A DNA stretch of 64,000 bases from LMUY01 sp965276785 (lineage in GTDB: Bacteria > Pseudomonadota > Alphaproteobacteria > Acetobacterales > Acetobacteraceae): contig OZ255629.1 of the NCBI GenBank assembly GCA_965276785.1, positions 2,728,001-2,792,000 of the forward strand, written 5' to 3'. The notes beneath the pieces were generated by a model. That model did not search any database. It saw nothing but the letters and a program-made list of their open reading frames with translations, and was not told the origin of the DNA. The translations under genes and the position numbers were made by a program. Positions 51,685 to 60,147 of this stretch are shown here, in pieces. Position 1 is the first letter of the stretch; every line of letters starts with the position of its first letter.

Positions 51685-53172
51685 ATGCCACGAGCCATGC
51701 CACAACCGTCGATTCGGTCGACGATACCGTTTTGCAGACCGGCGGTCGTCGCTTTGTTGCTGTATGGTAGCTCGATAGATGCCGCGCGCGCGAACGAGCC
51801 GGTCGTCAACACCGGTCTGATGCAATTGGCGCAAGGTGGCAGCCCGGCGCCAGTCGGACTGCCCAACGCGATTATAGCCCCGCCTGCTCTGCCACCAAGC
51901 CAGAACCCCTACGCTCTAGCTGACACTCTTAAAATTCGCGGATGGGACATCCCACTGCCCGGCGCAGCCGACACTATCGACCAAGGTCTGTTCGGCGTCC
52001 GTAACACGCTTGCTAACAACGGAATCAGCTATATTGGCATCTCAAACACGACGTTTCAGGACAACGCGCTCCGGCATCAACTGCCTGCTGGCAATTTCTT
52101 CTCCGCTCACAGCAGGGATAATCAGCAATACAATGGACAGTTACCAACGTATTTGACCATAAACCAATTGTATTTTATGTATGATCTACAGCGTTACGGC
52201 ATCCCAGATGGGCAGATTATCTTCAGCGGGATAAGCGTCTCGACGAATTGGAATCCTGGTGGACCTAATGGAGCCTATCTTAGCTCGGCAAGTTACTATC
52301 AAACGTTTATGGATAAGAAGCTTGAAGTCAAACTTGGCTTGCTGCAAAACTCGGTAGAGTTCCTTGGCACTCAGATTGGCGGAAGCTTGGCAAGCGGCGT
52401 TTTCGGCCCGAATGGCAGCATTCTGACCGAGAACGGAATAAACCAAAGTAATTTTCCGAGCTACGGTATCAACCTGAAGTACAACTTTCCGGATAATTTC
52501 TACACAAAGGCCGGCATACAGCGCGCGATCAGTCCGGACGGAACAGTATTCGAGCGCCTTAACAATCCGACCGGCAACAACCTTAAGGTAAGCAATGCGG
52601 GCGTGCTTGTGCTCGATGAGGTGGGTTACCGGGTCGCTCCAACGCCGGGCAACATGCAGACCTGGATCCGTGGCGCTCTGAGCGTTACAACTAGCCGCTA
52701 CCGTGAGCTTTCCAATACTGCGCATCGCGAAGAGCCCAACTACGGTATCTTCTTTCTTGCCGATCGGCAGCTTCTCCAAACTGCGCCAAATGCAGGCTTC
52801 GGGTCGGCACGGCAGGGCATCTACGCTGGTTTCACCGTCGAACGTGCTCCGTCCTACTTCAACACGTTCTCACAATATTATGAGGGGCGCCTATACGGTT
52901 TTGGGCTGATCCCGAGCCGGCCGAACGACCTGATCAGCTTAGTCGCCAACCATAGCCAGTTCAGCGGGGCAGCAGTTAATGCCGCACGCTCACGAGGACT
53001 GCTCGCGCACGATGGAGTAACCACCTACACAGGCTCATACGGCGTCGCTGCATTGCCCGGCGTGAACGTCAACGTCGGCGTGAGCTATACCGATCACCCA
53101 ACACCGGTTACATACAACCGTAGTACCGGCAGCGCGCTCAACATCCTGCTCAACACGGTGCTCTTTTTCTAA
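51685..53172 (+). CDS. OprB-like carbohydrate/selective porin
   Basis: From the ATG at 51685 the product has 495 residues, with a signal peptide (RPAVVALLLYGSSIDAARA) and a beta-barrel body ending in LNILLNTVLFF with terminal Phe, as outer-membrane porins do. Segments such as LTINQLYFMYDLQRYGIPDG, LEVKLGLLQNSVEFLG and FTVERAPSYFNTFSQYYEGRLYG resemble OprB-type porins. The gene is visibly less GC-rich than its neighbours. It probably admits the cluster substrate across the outer membrane. The start could also be 51697 or 51607. Confidence 0.85.
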   Translation: MPRAMPQPSIRSTIPFCRPAVVALLLYGSSIDAARANEPVVNTGLMQLAQGGSPAPVGLPNAIIAPPALPPSQNPYALADTLKIRGWDIPLPGAADTIDQGLFGVRNTLANNGISYIGISNTTFQDNALRHQLPAGNFFSAHSRDNQQYNGQLPTYLTINQLYFMYDLQRYGIPDGQIIFSGISVSTNWNPGGPNGAYLSSASYYQTFMDKKLEVKLGLLQNSVEFLGTQIGGSLASGVFGPNGSILTENGINQSNFPSYGINLKYNFPDNFYTKAGIQRAISPDGTVFERLNNPTGNNLKVSNAGVLVLDEVGYRVAPTPGNMQTWIRGALSVTTSRYRELSNTAHREEPNYGIFFLADRQLLQTAPNAGFGSARQGIYAGFTVERAPSYFNTFSQYYEGRLYGFGLIPSRPNDLISLVANHSQFSGAAVNAARSRGLLAHDGVTTYTGSYGVAALPGVNVNVGVSYTDHPTPVTYNRSTGSALNILLNTVLFF

Positions 53173-53287
53173 CAAGCCGGCGTCTTGCGGCATTCCGCAA
53201 TCCGAGCTGTCGAAGCGATCGTGGTATCGTCAAGTTTGGAGGATTTGTATTCCGATTAGCGGCTCGTACAAGAGTGCTCTTGCAGCT

Positions 53288-53555
53288 TTACCAAGGCGTC
53301 TCGCCGGCGGCCTCCACGAACCGGCCGGACTTCTCGCCGCTGAGCGCATATTGGACCGGAAGCCGTGCCCCCTCGTCGGGCGTGATGGTTCCATACCCGG
53401 TCAGGTCCGTCTTGACGAAGCCGGGGCTTACCGAATCGACCAAGATTGGCGTTTCACGCAGCTCCTCCTGAAGTTGGACGGTCAGCATGTTCAGCGCCGC
53501 TTTCGAGGCGTTGTAGCCGATGAACCGCTGCGAGTAGTAGGTCGAGGTTGGGTCC
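53288..53555 (-). pseudogene. Short-chain dehydrogenase, C-terminal fragment
   Basis: The last 88 residues of a long minus-strand ORF are the end of a short-chain dehydrogenase: YNASKAALNMLTVQLQEEL has the active-site Tyr-x3-Lys, and VDSVSPGFVKTDLTGYG is the usual following segment. The Rossmann GxxxGxG half is missing. Upstream the frame continues into unrelated sequence, so this is a 3' remnant fused by deletion or recombination near 53555. Confidence 0.8.
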
Positions 53556-53749
53556 CCGTTGAGGCGTTGATCGACGCGTTCGCGCGCCGCGTCGATACAG
53601 CGACGGCAGTCATGCTCGCCAGTGCGTCCGACAGGACTTTCGCCGACCCGGAGAGCGTCAGCCTCACTCTGGCCACGGTCATCTTCGGCACGGTGCGCAA
53701 TGCCTTCGAGCGGAATCTGACCACAGAGGCCGCCACGCCGTGCATTGCC

Positions 53750-54290
53750 AGTTGACGCTGATGTGCGGCTCATACTTGAGATTGGCGACGGCATGAGGGG
53801 CCGCTCGATAGCCTGGCGCAGCGTGTCCGTCGTACTCCAGTTCTGCCGCAGCCACGCCAGGGCCTGCGGATGATCAGCACCGAGCTGAAGAAGGGCAGCC
53901 GGGATTGGCAGCAGCGTGTACAAGTCGAGCGGACAAGCCCGGCTGATGCCAACCAATGCCGTCGCCCGGGCATGCCGGGCTTCGACCCGCTGGCGGAACT
54001 GGCGGGCGAGGATGCGGCATCCCTCGACGGTCAGGGATCGACGGTGCAGCGGCTGCGAGACCGCCAGGTTGAAGACGTTCTCCTCGACCACTGCAGCGTC
54101 CAGCTCCCAGGGGATGACGCCCGATCCGCGCGCCGCCTCGGCGAATGCGGCGACCGCGGGTGATGGACCGCTGATCGTCAGGTGATGGTAAAGCCAGGAC
54201 GACGCAGCCGATGCAGCGACGGTGGTTCTCGGTCGTCGGCCACGGGATTTTGGCGGCGGTTCGACGATCGGCAGAGATGACGAAAGGTCC
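53750..54290 (-). pseudogene. Conserved mobile-element protein, truncated
   Basis: The minus strand encodes LYHHLTISGPSPAVAAFAEAARG, VIPWELDAAVVEENVFNLAV, RACPLDLYTLLPIPAALLQLG and DHPQALAWLRQNWSTTDTLR in one frame. This pattern (a short His-Ser-Pro start, then a D-P-x-A-L-x-W-L-x-x-x-W-G/S-T-T segment) resembles a family of hypothetical proteins I associate with alphaproteobacterial plasmids, but I cannot name it. No clear start codon is visible. The 3' end runs without a stop through 53555-53750 into the SDR fragment. Confidence 0.45.
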
Positions 54291-54330
54291 GGATGCGCCG
54301 GGTCACTCTCCTAAGGGAAGCGCAGCTCCG

Positions 54331-55331
54331 TCACAGATCGATCGCGCCAGCGGGGCTCTCGTCCACCAGGCCGGCGCGCTGCACGTAGCCGCGCATGGTG
54401 CGCAGGTCCCGGTGCCGCGTGTGCCGCATGATGTCCTCGTCGCGGACGCCCTTACCGTAGGCCTCGGTGATGAACCCCACCCGCAGCGCGTGCGCGCTCA
54501 GCCGGTCGAAGCCGTCCACCGTGAGACCAGCAAGACGGACCCGGTGGGCCAGGATCTGCCGCACCGCGCCCGGGTGCAGCGCTGCCTCGCCGATCCGGTC
54601 GGCGACGCTGATCCGGCGGAACAAGCGGGCCGGCGCGGCGCTCGGCGACCTCCTACCAGTCGTCGAAGGGCTTGGTGCGGGCAGGTCTCGGCGTGGCGGC
54701 CGCGCGGGAGGCCGATCTCGGCGCCCTGTCTAGCCTGGTCAGTCTTGCCGCGGGCGATGCGCAGCCGGAGGCCACCGGGGACGACGGCCACGTCCTCGAC
54801 CTGCAGCGCCACCAGTTCGGAGCGGCGCAGGGCGGCGGCGAAGCCGATCAGCAGCAGGGCGCGGTCGCGCCGGCCGCGGGCGCTAAGGTCGCAGGTCCCG
54901 ACCAACTGGCGTAATATGGGCAGCGTAAGGGCGGCGGCCTTCTGCACCGGGCGCCCATGCGTGCGCAGCAGGCCCTGCAGCGGCTCCTGGATGTCGCGGT
55001 GCTCGGTGTTCCAGGCCAGATCGTTGAAGCGGTGCATCTTGCCGATGGCCGAAAGACGCCGGCGCACCGTGGTGGGCGCGTGGCTGTTTGCCAGGCTGGC
55101 GAGATAGGCGCCCATTGTCGCCGGCGCGGCCGGCACCGGCGTGAACCCGGCCGCCGCACACCATGCGGCGTAGTGGGTCCAATCCGCTTTGTAGGCACGC
55201 AGCGTGGCGGGAGCCGCGGCCTTGCGGCCCAACGCCTGTGCGGCTTCCAGGGCAGCTTGGCCCATCGCACTCGGCTGCGGGAGGGCCGATGCCGGCATTG
55301 CGGTCACGATCTCGCCCGAGACGCTGGGCAC
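54331..55331 (-). pseudogene. Tyrosine recombinase, frameshifted
   Basis: The minus strand encodes a phage-type integrase in two frames. The first (from 55331) holds the core-binding domain (ATLRAYKADWTHYAAWCAA, TVRRRLSAIGKMHRFNDL) and the first catalytic Arg in IGFAAALRRSELVALQVEDV. After a shift near 54640 the second frame holds the HxLR box (SAHALRVGFITEAY), His in MRHTRHRDLRTMRGYV and the terminal Tyr. A single indel therefore inactivates it. It marks the right edge of the mobile scar zone. Confidence 0.85.
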
Positions 55332-55351
55332 GCGGCCGTGCCTGCGTGCCG

Positions 55352-55558
55352 CAATGGGCAGCCTTGCTGGCCATCGCCCTGGAGGAGCTAACGCCCGAAA
55401 GGCTCCTCATCACGCTGAAGGGGGCGGAGTTTAGCTGGCAGGAGATGCTAGGGGTGGCGCCGAACGCAGACGTGCTGGCGACCCGGCAGGCGATGATGCA
55501 GCTCGCCCTGCGCTACCACCCGGACAATGGCGGCTCCGCCGAACCAGATGACCCGTGA
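55352..55558 (+). pseudogene. J-domain protein fragment
   Basis: A plus-strand frame reads TPERLLITLKGAEFSWQEMLGVAPNADV and then MMQLALRYHPDNGGSAEPDD to a stop at 55558. The W-x-E-x-LGV opening and LRYHPD motif are those of DnaJ-type J domains. The fragment lacks a clear start and any further domain, so it is probably the end of a plasmid-borne J-domain protein cut by rearrangement. The frame opens just beside the integrase start. Confidence 0.55.
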
Positions 55559-55640
55559 CGATGCTGCCTACGAACGGGATAGGCAGGCGAATTCGCCTGG
55601 CGGCCACTGACCTCGACCAGGGGTCGCTCGCACGATCTAG

Positions 55641-57058
55641 CAGGCTGCTGAAAAAGCGTTGCCAGGCGCGATCGTTCTCTCCTGGGCGAGTGTTTCTTGC
55701 TTTCTGCGCATGCTACGCGGAGGGGGTAGCCGTTCTGCGATGGCGCTGTATTGGCTGCGGTGTCCGGCCCTGGCAGCCGTGAGCGGCATGGAAGGCGTGG
55801 CATAGCTCACGGCGACACTCATGCCGCAATCCCGTTGAGGAGTTTGGGCAGCCGGATCAGGTTGTAGGCCGTTGTGGCCAGGGTGAAGCACCAGCCGACG
55901 CGCTCTCGGCCGCGATGCTTGGTCTGGCGCAGTCCGGCCGCGGCCTTTACCCAGCCGAACACCTCTTCAATCCGCTTGCGCTTTCGTTGGCTGACTTCGT
56001 ATCCGGGATGCCGGGTCGTGCGGCCGTCGATGGCTGAATGCCGGACCACGCCGGTTTTGCTGACCCGGCGGTCCGCCGCGATATGCGGCGTGACCTTCTG
56101 GCTGCGCAACTCGGCGATGAAGGCCTCGACGTCGTAGCCCTTGTCGGCACCGAGCGTGATCCCCCGCTTGCTCCCGAGCCGCCCCACCAGCGTTAACGCT
56201 GCGTCGCGTTCCGCCGTGCCGTTCGCATGGGTGAGGCATACCTGCGACACCAGCCCATTGCGGTTCTCCATCAGCACGTGCCCGGCATAGGCCAGGATGC
56301 TCGCCTGCCCGTTCGACTTGCGCGCGAGCCGGGCATCGGGGTCGCTCACGCTGGCATGGGTCTGGTTGCTGCGCTTCTGTCCGCGCCAGTCCTGCTCCTG
56401 GTTGCGGCCGCCCGTCTCGGAAGCGGGCTCGGGCGTGGGCTGGGCCGGGGCGGCAGGACCAGGCGGTCCACCGTCGCTGCCCTCCGGCGGCGCCGGCGGC
56501 TTTGGCTGGAACGACTTGTGGCTGGCCCAGGCCTGGATCAGCGTGCCATCGACGGAGAAGTGCTCGTCAGACATCAGCGCGCGGACCCGCGGCTGGTCGA
56601 GGATTGCCGTCAGCAGCCGCTGAGCCACGTCGCCTTCCAGGAACCGGTCGCGGTTCTTGCTGAAGGTGCTCGCATCCCACACCGGCGCATCCATCGACAG
56701 GCCGACAAACCAACGCAATAGCAGGTTGTAGTCGAGCTGCTCCATCAGCTGGCGCTCGGACCGGATCGAGTAGAACGCCTGCAACAGGAGTGCCCGCAAC
56801 AGCTTCTCCGGCGCGATCGACGCACGGCCTGCCACCGCATACATCGCGTCGAAGTCCGGCGACAGCACCTCCAAAGCCTCATCCACCACGGCACGAATAC
56901 GACGAAGCGGGTACGATGACGGCACCCGCGCCTCACAGCTCACGTAGCTGAATAACGATGACGTCTGCTCGTCCGCACCACGCATCTCATGACCCTCGCC
57001 TGACACATCGAGGGAATCACATCATCCGACTACCAAGCCAGGGTTTTTCAGCAGCCTG
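55641..57058 (-). mobile_element. IS5-type insertion sequence (1418 bp)
   Basis: Ends CAGGCTGCTGAAAAA (55641-55655) and its reverse complement TTTTTCAGCAGCCTG (57044-57058) form matching inverted repeats. The 4-bp duplication CTAG flanks both sides (55637-55640 and 57059-57062). CTAG targets are typical of several IS5 groups. The right-hand CTAG carries the stop codon of the Gly/Tyr-rich protein gene. Confidence 0.93.
55819..56985 (-). CDS. IS5-family transposase
   Basis: From the ATG at 56985 the protein has 388 residues. The N-terminal DUF772-type region is YPLRRIRAVVDEALEVLSPDF and LLLRWFVGLSMDAPVWDASTF. The DDE core shows Asp in HFSVDGTLIQAWAS, Asp in GADKGYDVEAF and Glu in RKRKRIEEVFGWVKAAAG. 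A Pro/Gly/Gln-rich insert follows the first Asp. The frame is intact, so the element could be active. A longer start at 57006 exists but has a less suitable ribosome site. Confidence 0.93.
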   Translation of the reverse strand: MRGADEQTSSLFSYVSCEARVPSSYPLRRIRAVVDEALEVLSPDFDAMYAVAGRASIAPEKLLRALLLQAFYSIRSERQLMEQLDYNLLLRWFVGLSMDAPVWDASTFSKNRDRFLEGDVAQRLLTAILDQPRVRALMSDEHFSVDGTLIQAWASHKSFQPKPPAPPEGSDGGPPGPAAPAQPTPEPASETGGRNQEQDWRGQKRSNQTHASVSDPDARLARKSNGQASILAYAGHVLMENRNGLVSQVCLTHANGTAERDAALTLVGRLGSKRGITLGADKGYDVEAFIAELRSQKVTPHIAADRRVSKTGVVRHSAIDGRTTRHPGYEVSQRKRKRIEEVFGWVKAAAGLRQTKHRGRERVGWCFTLATTAYNLIRLPKLLNGIAA

Positions 57059-57331
57059 CTAGTAGGGATAGCCGTAGGGGTAAGCGTAGCCGTAGGGGAC
57101 GCGGTAGCGATAGGGGTAGCCGTAATAGCCTGGGAACCCGAACGCGACGAACGGCACGCCATAGCCGCGAAAGCCGTAACCCCCTCTGTAGCCGTAGCCG
57201 CCGCGGAAACCGTAGCCGCCATAACCGCCATGGAAGCCATATCCACCATAGCCACCACGTGCGGCCGCGGGGCTGACGCTAAGGGCGATCGCCAGACTGG
57301 CCGCCGCCGCGAATCCCAGTAGTCGTTTCAT
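57059..57331 (-). CDS. Gly/Tyr-rich secreted small protein
   Basis: This 90-residue protein has a signal peptide (about 1-24, LAIALSVSPAAA). The mature part is low-complexity, built of YGGYGFRGGYGYRGGYGFRG-like units and a C-terminal Tyr/Pro run (RYRVPYGYAYPYGYPY). Such small Gly/Tyr-rich secreted proteins are common and unassigned. Its stop codon TAG is the last three bases of the CTAG at which the IS5 element inserted, so the coding sequence is preserved. Confidence 0.8.
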   Translation of the reverse strand: MKRLLGFAAAASLAIALSVSPAAARGGYGGYGFHGGYGGYGFRGGYGYRGGYGFRGYGVPFVAFGFPGYYGYPYRYRVPYGYAYPYGYPY

Positions 57332-57452
57332 CGTAGCATCCTTTCACGCCAGAGATGGCAATGCGGCTCACGCGGATCAAAGCAAGGGCGCGTGTAGAGG
57401 GGAAACGATCAACGCAACAAACCGTTTTCGATGTCGCAAACGCGGGGACGGC

Positions 57453-58445
57453 ATGGCACAGGTTGCGGTTATCACGGGCGCCGGCGCGGGCGTCGGACGA
57501 GCGACGGTGCGCGAGTTTGCCCGGCACGGCTTTGACGTCGCCCTGCTCTCGCGCGATCCGGGGCGGTTGCAAGCCGCGGCCGAGGAGGCGCGCGGCCTTG
57601 GGGTGCGTGCCCTTGCCATCCCCACCGACGTGGCCGATGCCGGTGCGGTTGAGGCCGCTGCCGATCAGGCCGAAGCCGAACTCGGGCCGATCGATGTCTG
57701 GGTCAACGTCGCCATGGCCACGGTGTTCGCCCCGGTCAGCGCGCTCACGCCCGAGGAAGTGGCGCGCGGCACGGCGGTAACCTACTTGGGCCAAGTGCAT
57801 GGCATGATGGCGGCGCTGAAACGGATGCGGCTGCGCAACCGTGGCGCCATCGTCAATGTCGGCTCCGCCCTGGCCTACCGGTCCGTGCCGCTGCAGTCGG
57901 TCTATTGCGGCGCCAAGTTCGCCATCCGCGGCTTCACCGACTCGCTGCGGTCGGAGATCCTGCATGATGGGCTGAAGGTCACGCTGAGCATGGTCGATCT
58001 GCCGGCGGTGAACACGCCGCAATTCGATTGGGCGCGCAACAAGACCGGGCACAGGGCCACGCCAGTGCCGCCGATCTTTCAGCCGGAGGTGCCGGCGCGG
58101 GCGATCTACTTCGCTGCCTGCCACCCGCGGCGGCAGACCTTGGTCGGCTTTCCGACGGTCAAAGCCATCCTCGCCAACCGGATCGCGCCGGGCTGGATTG
58201 ATCGCTACCTGGCGAAGTCCGGCTACTCCGGCCAACTCAGCGACGAGATGCTGCCGGCCAACGCGCCGAACAACCTGTTCGATCCAGTGCCGGGCGACTA
58301 TGCCGCGCATGGCCGGTTCGACCGGGAGGCCCGGCCGAGTAGTTGGGAAGTGTTCACCAGCCGGCACCGCACCGCGTTCTGGGCCGCGGTGGCGGCGGGG
58401 GCAATCGTGGGGCTGCACCAACTTGCCAAGCGGCTCGACATCTAA
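57453..58445 (+). CDS. SDR-family oxidoreductase with C-terminal TM helix
   Basis: This 330-residue short-chain dehydrogenase has the cofactor motif VITGAGAGVGRATVREFA, the catalytic Ser in NVGSALAYRSVP and Tyr-x3-Lys in SVYCGAKFAIRGFTDSL. After the fold come about 80 extra residues ending in a membrane helix (TAFWAAVAAGAIVGLHQLA). This long, membrane-tailed SDR form is common in proteobacteria; the substrate is unknown. It is probably monocistronic. Confidence 0.88.
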   Translation: MAQVAVITGAGAGVGRATVREFARHGFDVALLSRDPGRLQAAAEEARGLGVRALAIPTDVADAGAVEAAADQAEAELGPIDVWVNVAMATVFAPVSALTPEEVARGTAVTYLGQVHGMMAALKRMRLRNRGAIVNVGSALAYRSVPLQSVYCGAKFAIRGFTDSLRSEILHDGLKVTLSMVDLPAVNTPQFDWARNKTGHRATPVPPIFQPEVPARAIYFAACHPRRQTLVGFPTVKAILANRIAPGWIDRYLAKSGYSGQLSDEMLPANAPNNLFDPVPGDYAAHGRFDREARPSSWEVFTSRHRTAFWAAVAAGAIVGLHQLAKRLDI

Positions 58446-58597
58446 GATGGGGGTCGCTCCTGTTAGACGAATCGCTCATGATCTAAGTCGTTATTGGATG
58501 GGCTGAGACACGCTTCAGGTCGATCAACCTGAAGCGACCAGGCTCTAACCGGTGCTCCGGCCACTCCGTTGCAAGCGTTTGCGGCAGTCCAGACGAA

Positions 58598-58990
58598 TTA
58601 CGGGCCCCGCGCCACGGAGCCGAGGACGACGAGGCCGAAGCCAGCCGCCACGACGGTCACCACTAACAGTTCGAGCCGCACCCGCCCGCCAAGGGCCGCC
58701 GCCTCGTGCTCCAGCGAGGTATGCATAGCGGTGCGGGCGCTGGCTACCCGATCAGCAATCGGGCCGGCGCCATCGATCACTGTCGCGGCACTGTCGTCCA
58801 ACCGGCCCCGCAACTGCTCCAGTGCGGGCTTGGCACCCGAAGTAGCCAGCGCTTCGTCCAGCGTCGCATCTCGGGCCATCGCGCGTTCGAGCGGGATGGG
58901 AGCGGCATAGCTGGCGAACAGGCCCATCAAGCCTACCACGCCGAACGCGGCCGCCAAAAACGCCATCCACGTGCCGGTATTCCGCCGCAT
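58598..58990 (-). CDS. Small membrane protein, unknown
   Basis: This 130-residue protein has two hydrophobic helices, near the N-terminus (WMAFLAAAFGVVGLMGLFASYAA) and the C-terminus (LELLVVTVVAAGFGLVVLG). The loop between them is Asp/Glu/Ala-rich, helical (DATLDEALATSGAKPALEQL) and probably periplasmic. I do not recognise the family. It is divergent from rpmJ. Confidence 0.65.
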   Translation of the reverse strand: MRRNTGTWMAFLAAAFGVVGLMGLFASYAAPIPLERAMARDATLDEALATSGAKPALEQLRGRLDDSAATVIDGAGPIADRVASARTAMHTSLEHEAAALGGRVRLELLVVTVVAAGFGLVVLGSVARGP

Positions 58991-59064
58991 GCCTATCCAC
59001 CCCGGTTGACAGTCTCACCCTTCGCCGTTATCGGCACGGCCTCTTTACCCGTCGAGTTCAAACC

Positions 59065-59190
59065 ATGAAAATCCGCAACAGCCTGAAGTCGGCCAAGCTG
59101 CGCGACAAGAATTGCCGGGTGGTGCGCCGCCATGGCCGCGTGTACGTGATTAACAAGAAAAATCCTCGCATGAAGGCCCGTCAGGGTTAG
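59065..59190 (+). CDS. rpmJ: Ribosomal protein L36
   Basis: An ATG at 59065 gives 41 residues: MKIRNSLKSAKLRDKNC, then VVRRHGRVYVINKKNPR and MKARQG. This is the L36 form common in Alphaproteobacteria, with a single Cys, so it lacks the four-ligand zinc site. It binds 23S rRNA in the large ribosomal subunit. It is too short for many gene callers, and it stands alone between unrelated genes. Confidence 0.95.
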   Translation: MKIRNSLKSAKLRDKNCRVVRRHGRVYVINKKNPRMKARQG

Positions 59191-59231
59191 GGCTCCGGCC
59201 CAGCTTCACCAGCCTGTGTCCGGCGTGCTGC

Positions 59232-59882
59232 TTGACCCGGCAGACTGAGCCGCCCGATGATGCGGGCGTGACCAAGGTCGGCTCGCTCGCTCAGCAGTTC
59301 AGCCGGATGTGGCTGCCAGTCTCGGCCGCTGCCGTGCTGGCGGGCGCTGCCGCTTTGGCCGAACCCGCGCCATCGAGCCAGGCACCCGCGCAGCCAAGCC
59401 CGGCGCAGACGCTGGACCGGTTGTTTGGACTGCTCGCCGTGGCGCCGGACGAGCAATCGGCGTCCGCCGTGGAAGAGGCGATCCAGGGGCAGTGGATTGC
59501 CGAAGCCACCCCGGCAACCAAGCTGCTGCTGCTGCACGGGTTTCGCGAACTCACCGACAACCAGCCGAACGAGGCGCTCGACGATTTCGACGCCAGCCTC
59601 GATCTGCAACCGGAGCTTCCTGAAGGCTGGCACGGGCGTGCCCTAGCACGGGCCCGGCTGGGTGATACCGCGGGGGCGGAACGGGACATCGAGGAGGTGA
59701 TACGGCGCGAACCCCGCCAGTTCGCGGCGCTCGAGGACTTGTCTCGGATTGCGGAGAGTGCTGGCGACTGGAGGGGCGCCTACGCCGCCTGGCAACAGGC
59801 CTTGGCGCTCGATCCCAAGGCACAGGGGGGCGTTGACCGGCTGAAGGACCTTCACCGACGCGCCTTTGGCGACGCGACGTAG
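59232..59882 (+). CDS. Secreted tetratricopeptide-repeat protein
   Basis: The product has up to 216 residues, or 204 if translation starts at the GTG at 59268. A hydrophobic segment (WLPVSAAAVLAGAAALA) serves as signal peptide or anchor. Three TPR-like units follow: NEALDDFDASLDLQPELPEG, GDTAGAERDIEEVIRREPRQ and GDWRGAYAAWQQALALDPKA. TPR proteins mediate protein contacts; the partner is unknown. Confidence 0.8.
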   Translation: MTRQTEPPDDAGVTKVGSLAQQFSRMWLPVSAAAVLAGAAALAEPAPSSQAPAQPSPAQTLDRLFGLLAVAPDEQSASAVEEAIQGQWIAEATPATKLLLLHGFRELTDNQPNEALDDFDASLDLQPELPEGWHGRALARARLGDTAGAERDIEEVIRREPRQFAALEDLSRIAESAGDWRGAYAAWQQALALDPKAQGGVDRLKDLHRRAFGDAT

Positions 59883-59885
59883 GGC

Positions 59886-60077
59886 TTAAAGGCCGCTCTT
59901 CACATCCTGGGCGCCGCGTGTGACGGCGTGCCCGGTGGCCGACACGTCCTGCCCGACGCCGGACGCAGTGTTGCAACCACTCAGCATCACGCCGATCGCC
60001 ACCAGCACGCCCATGGCGACTGCGGGCCACACACTCACCCGAGCCGCCGCCGCTCGCACTCGATTGTCGCTGCGCAT
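59886..60077 (-). CDS. Entericidin-like small lipoprotein
   Basis: From the ATG at 60077 the product is 63 residues. Its hydrophobic leader ends in lipobox MLSGC, followed by NTASGVGQDVSATGHAVTRG, the typical entericidin A/B motif (NTxxGxGxDxxxxG). These are small membrane lipoproteins of uncertain role, linked to stress. It is convergent with the TPR gene. Confidence 0.85.
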   Translation of the reverse strand: MRSDNRVRAAAARVSVWPAVAMGVLVAIGVMLSGCNTASGVGQDVSATGHAVTRGAQDVKSGL

Positions 60078-60147
60078 GCTGAAACCCCTCTTCGATCGTT
60101 GCCTAAACGTAGCAGCCAAAACCAGGTTGCAACATAGCTCTCCGGCG

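Noticed and set aside
53288..54091. A 267-residue frame as an intact short-chain dehydrogenase
   Set aside because: Only the last 88 residues match the family; the cofactor-binding half is absent and replaced by unrelated sequence.
57059..57331. Regular GGYGYRG-like spacing as a possible CRISPR or structural DNA repeat
   Set aside because: The period is short and follows codons, the units vary at third positions, there are no spacers, and the frame starts with a good signal peptide. It is a low-complexity protein gene. No CRISPR array was seen in the window.
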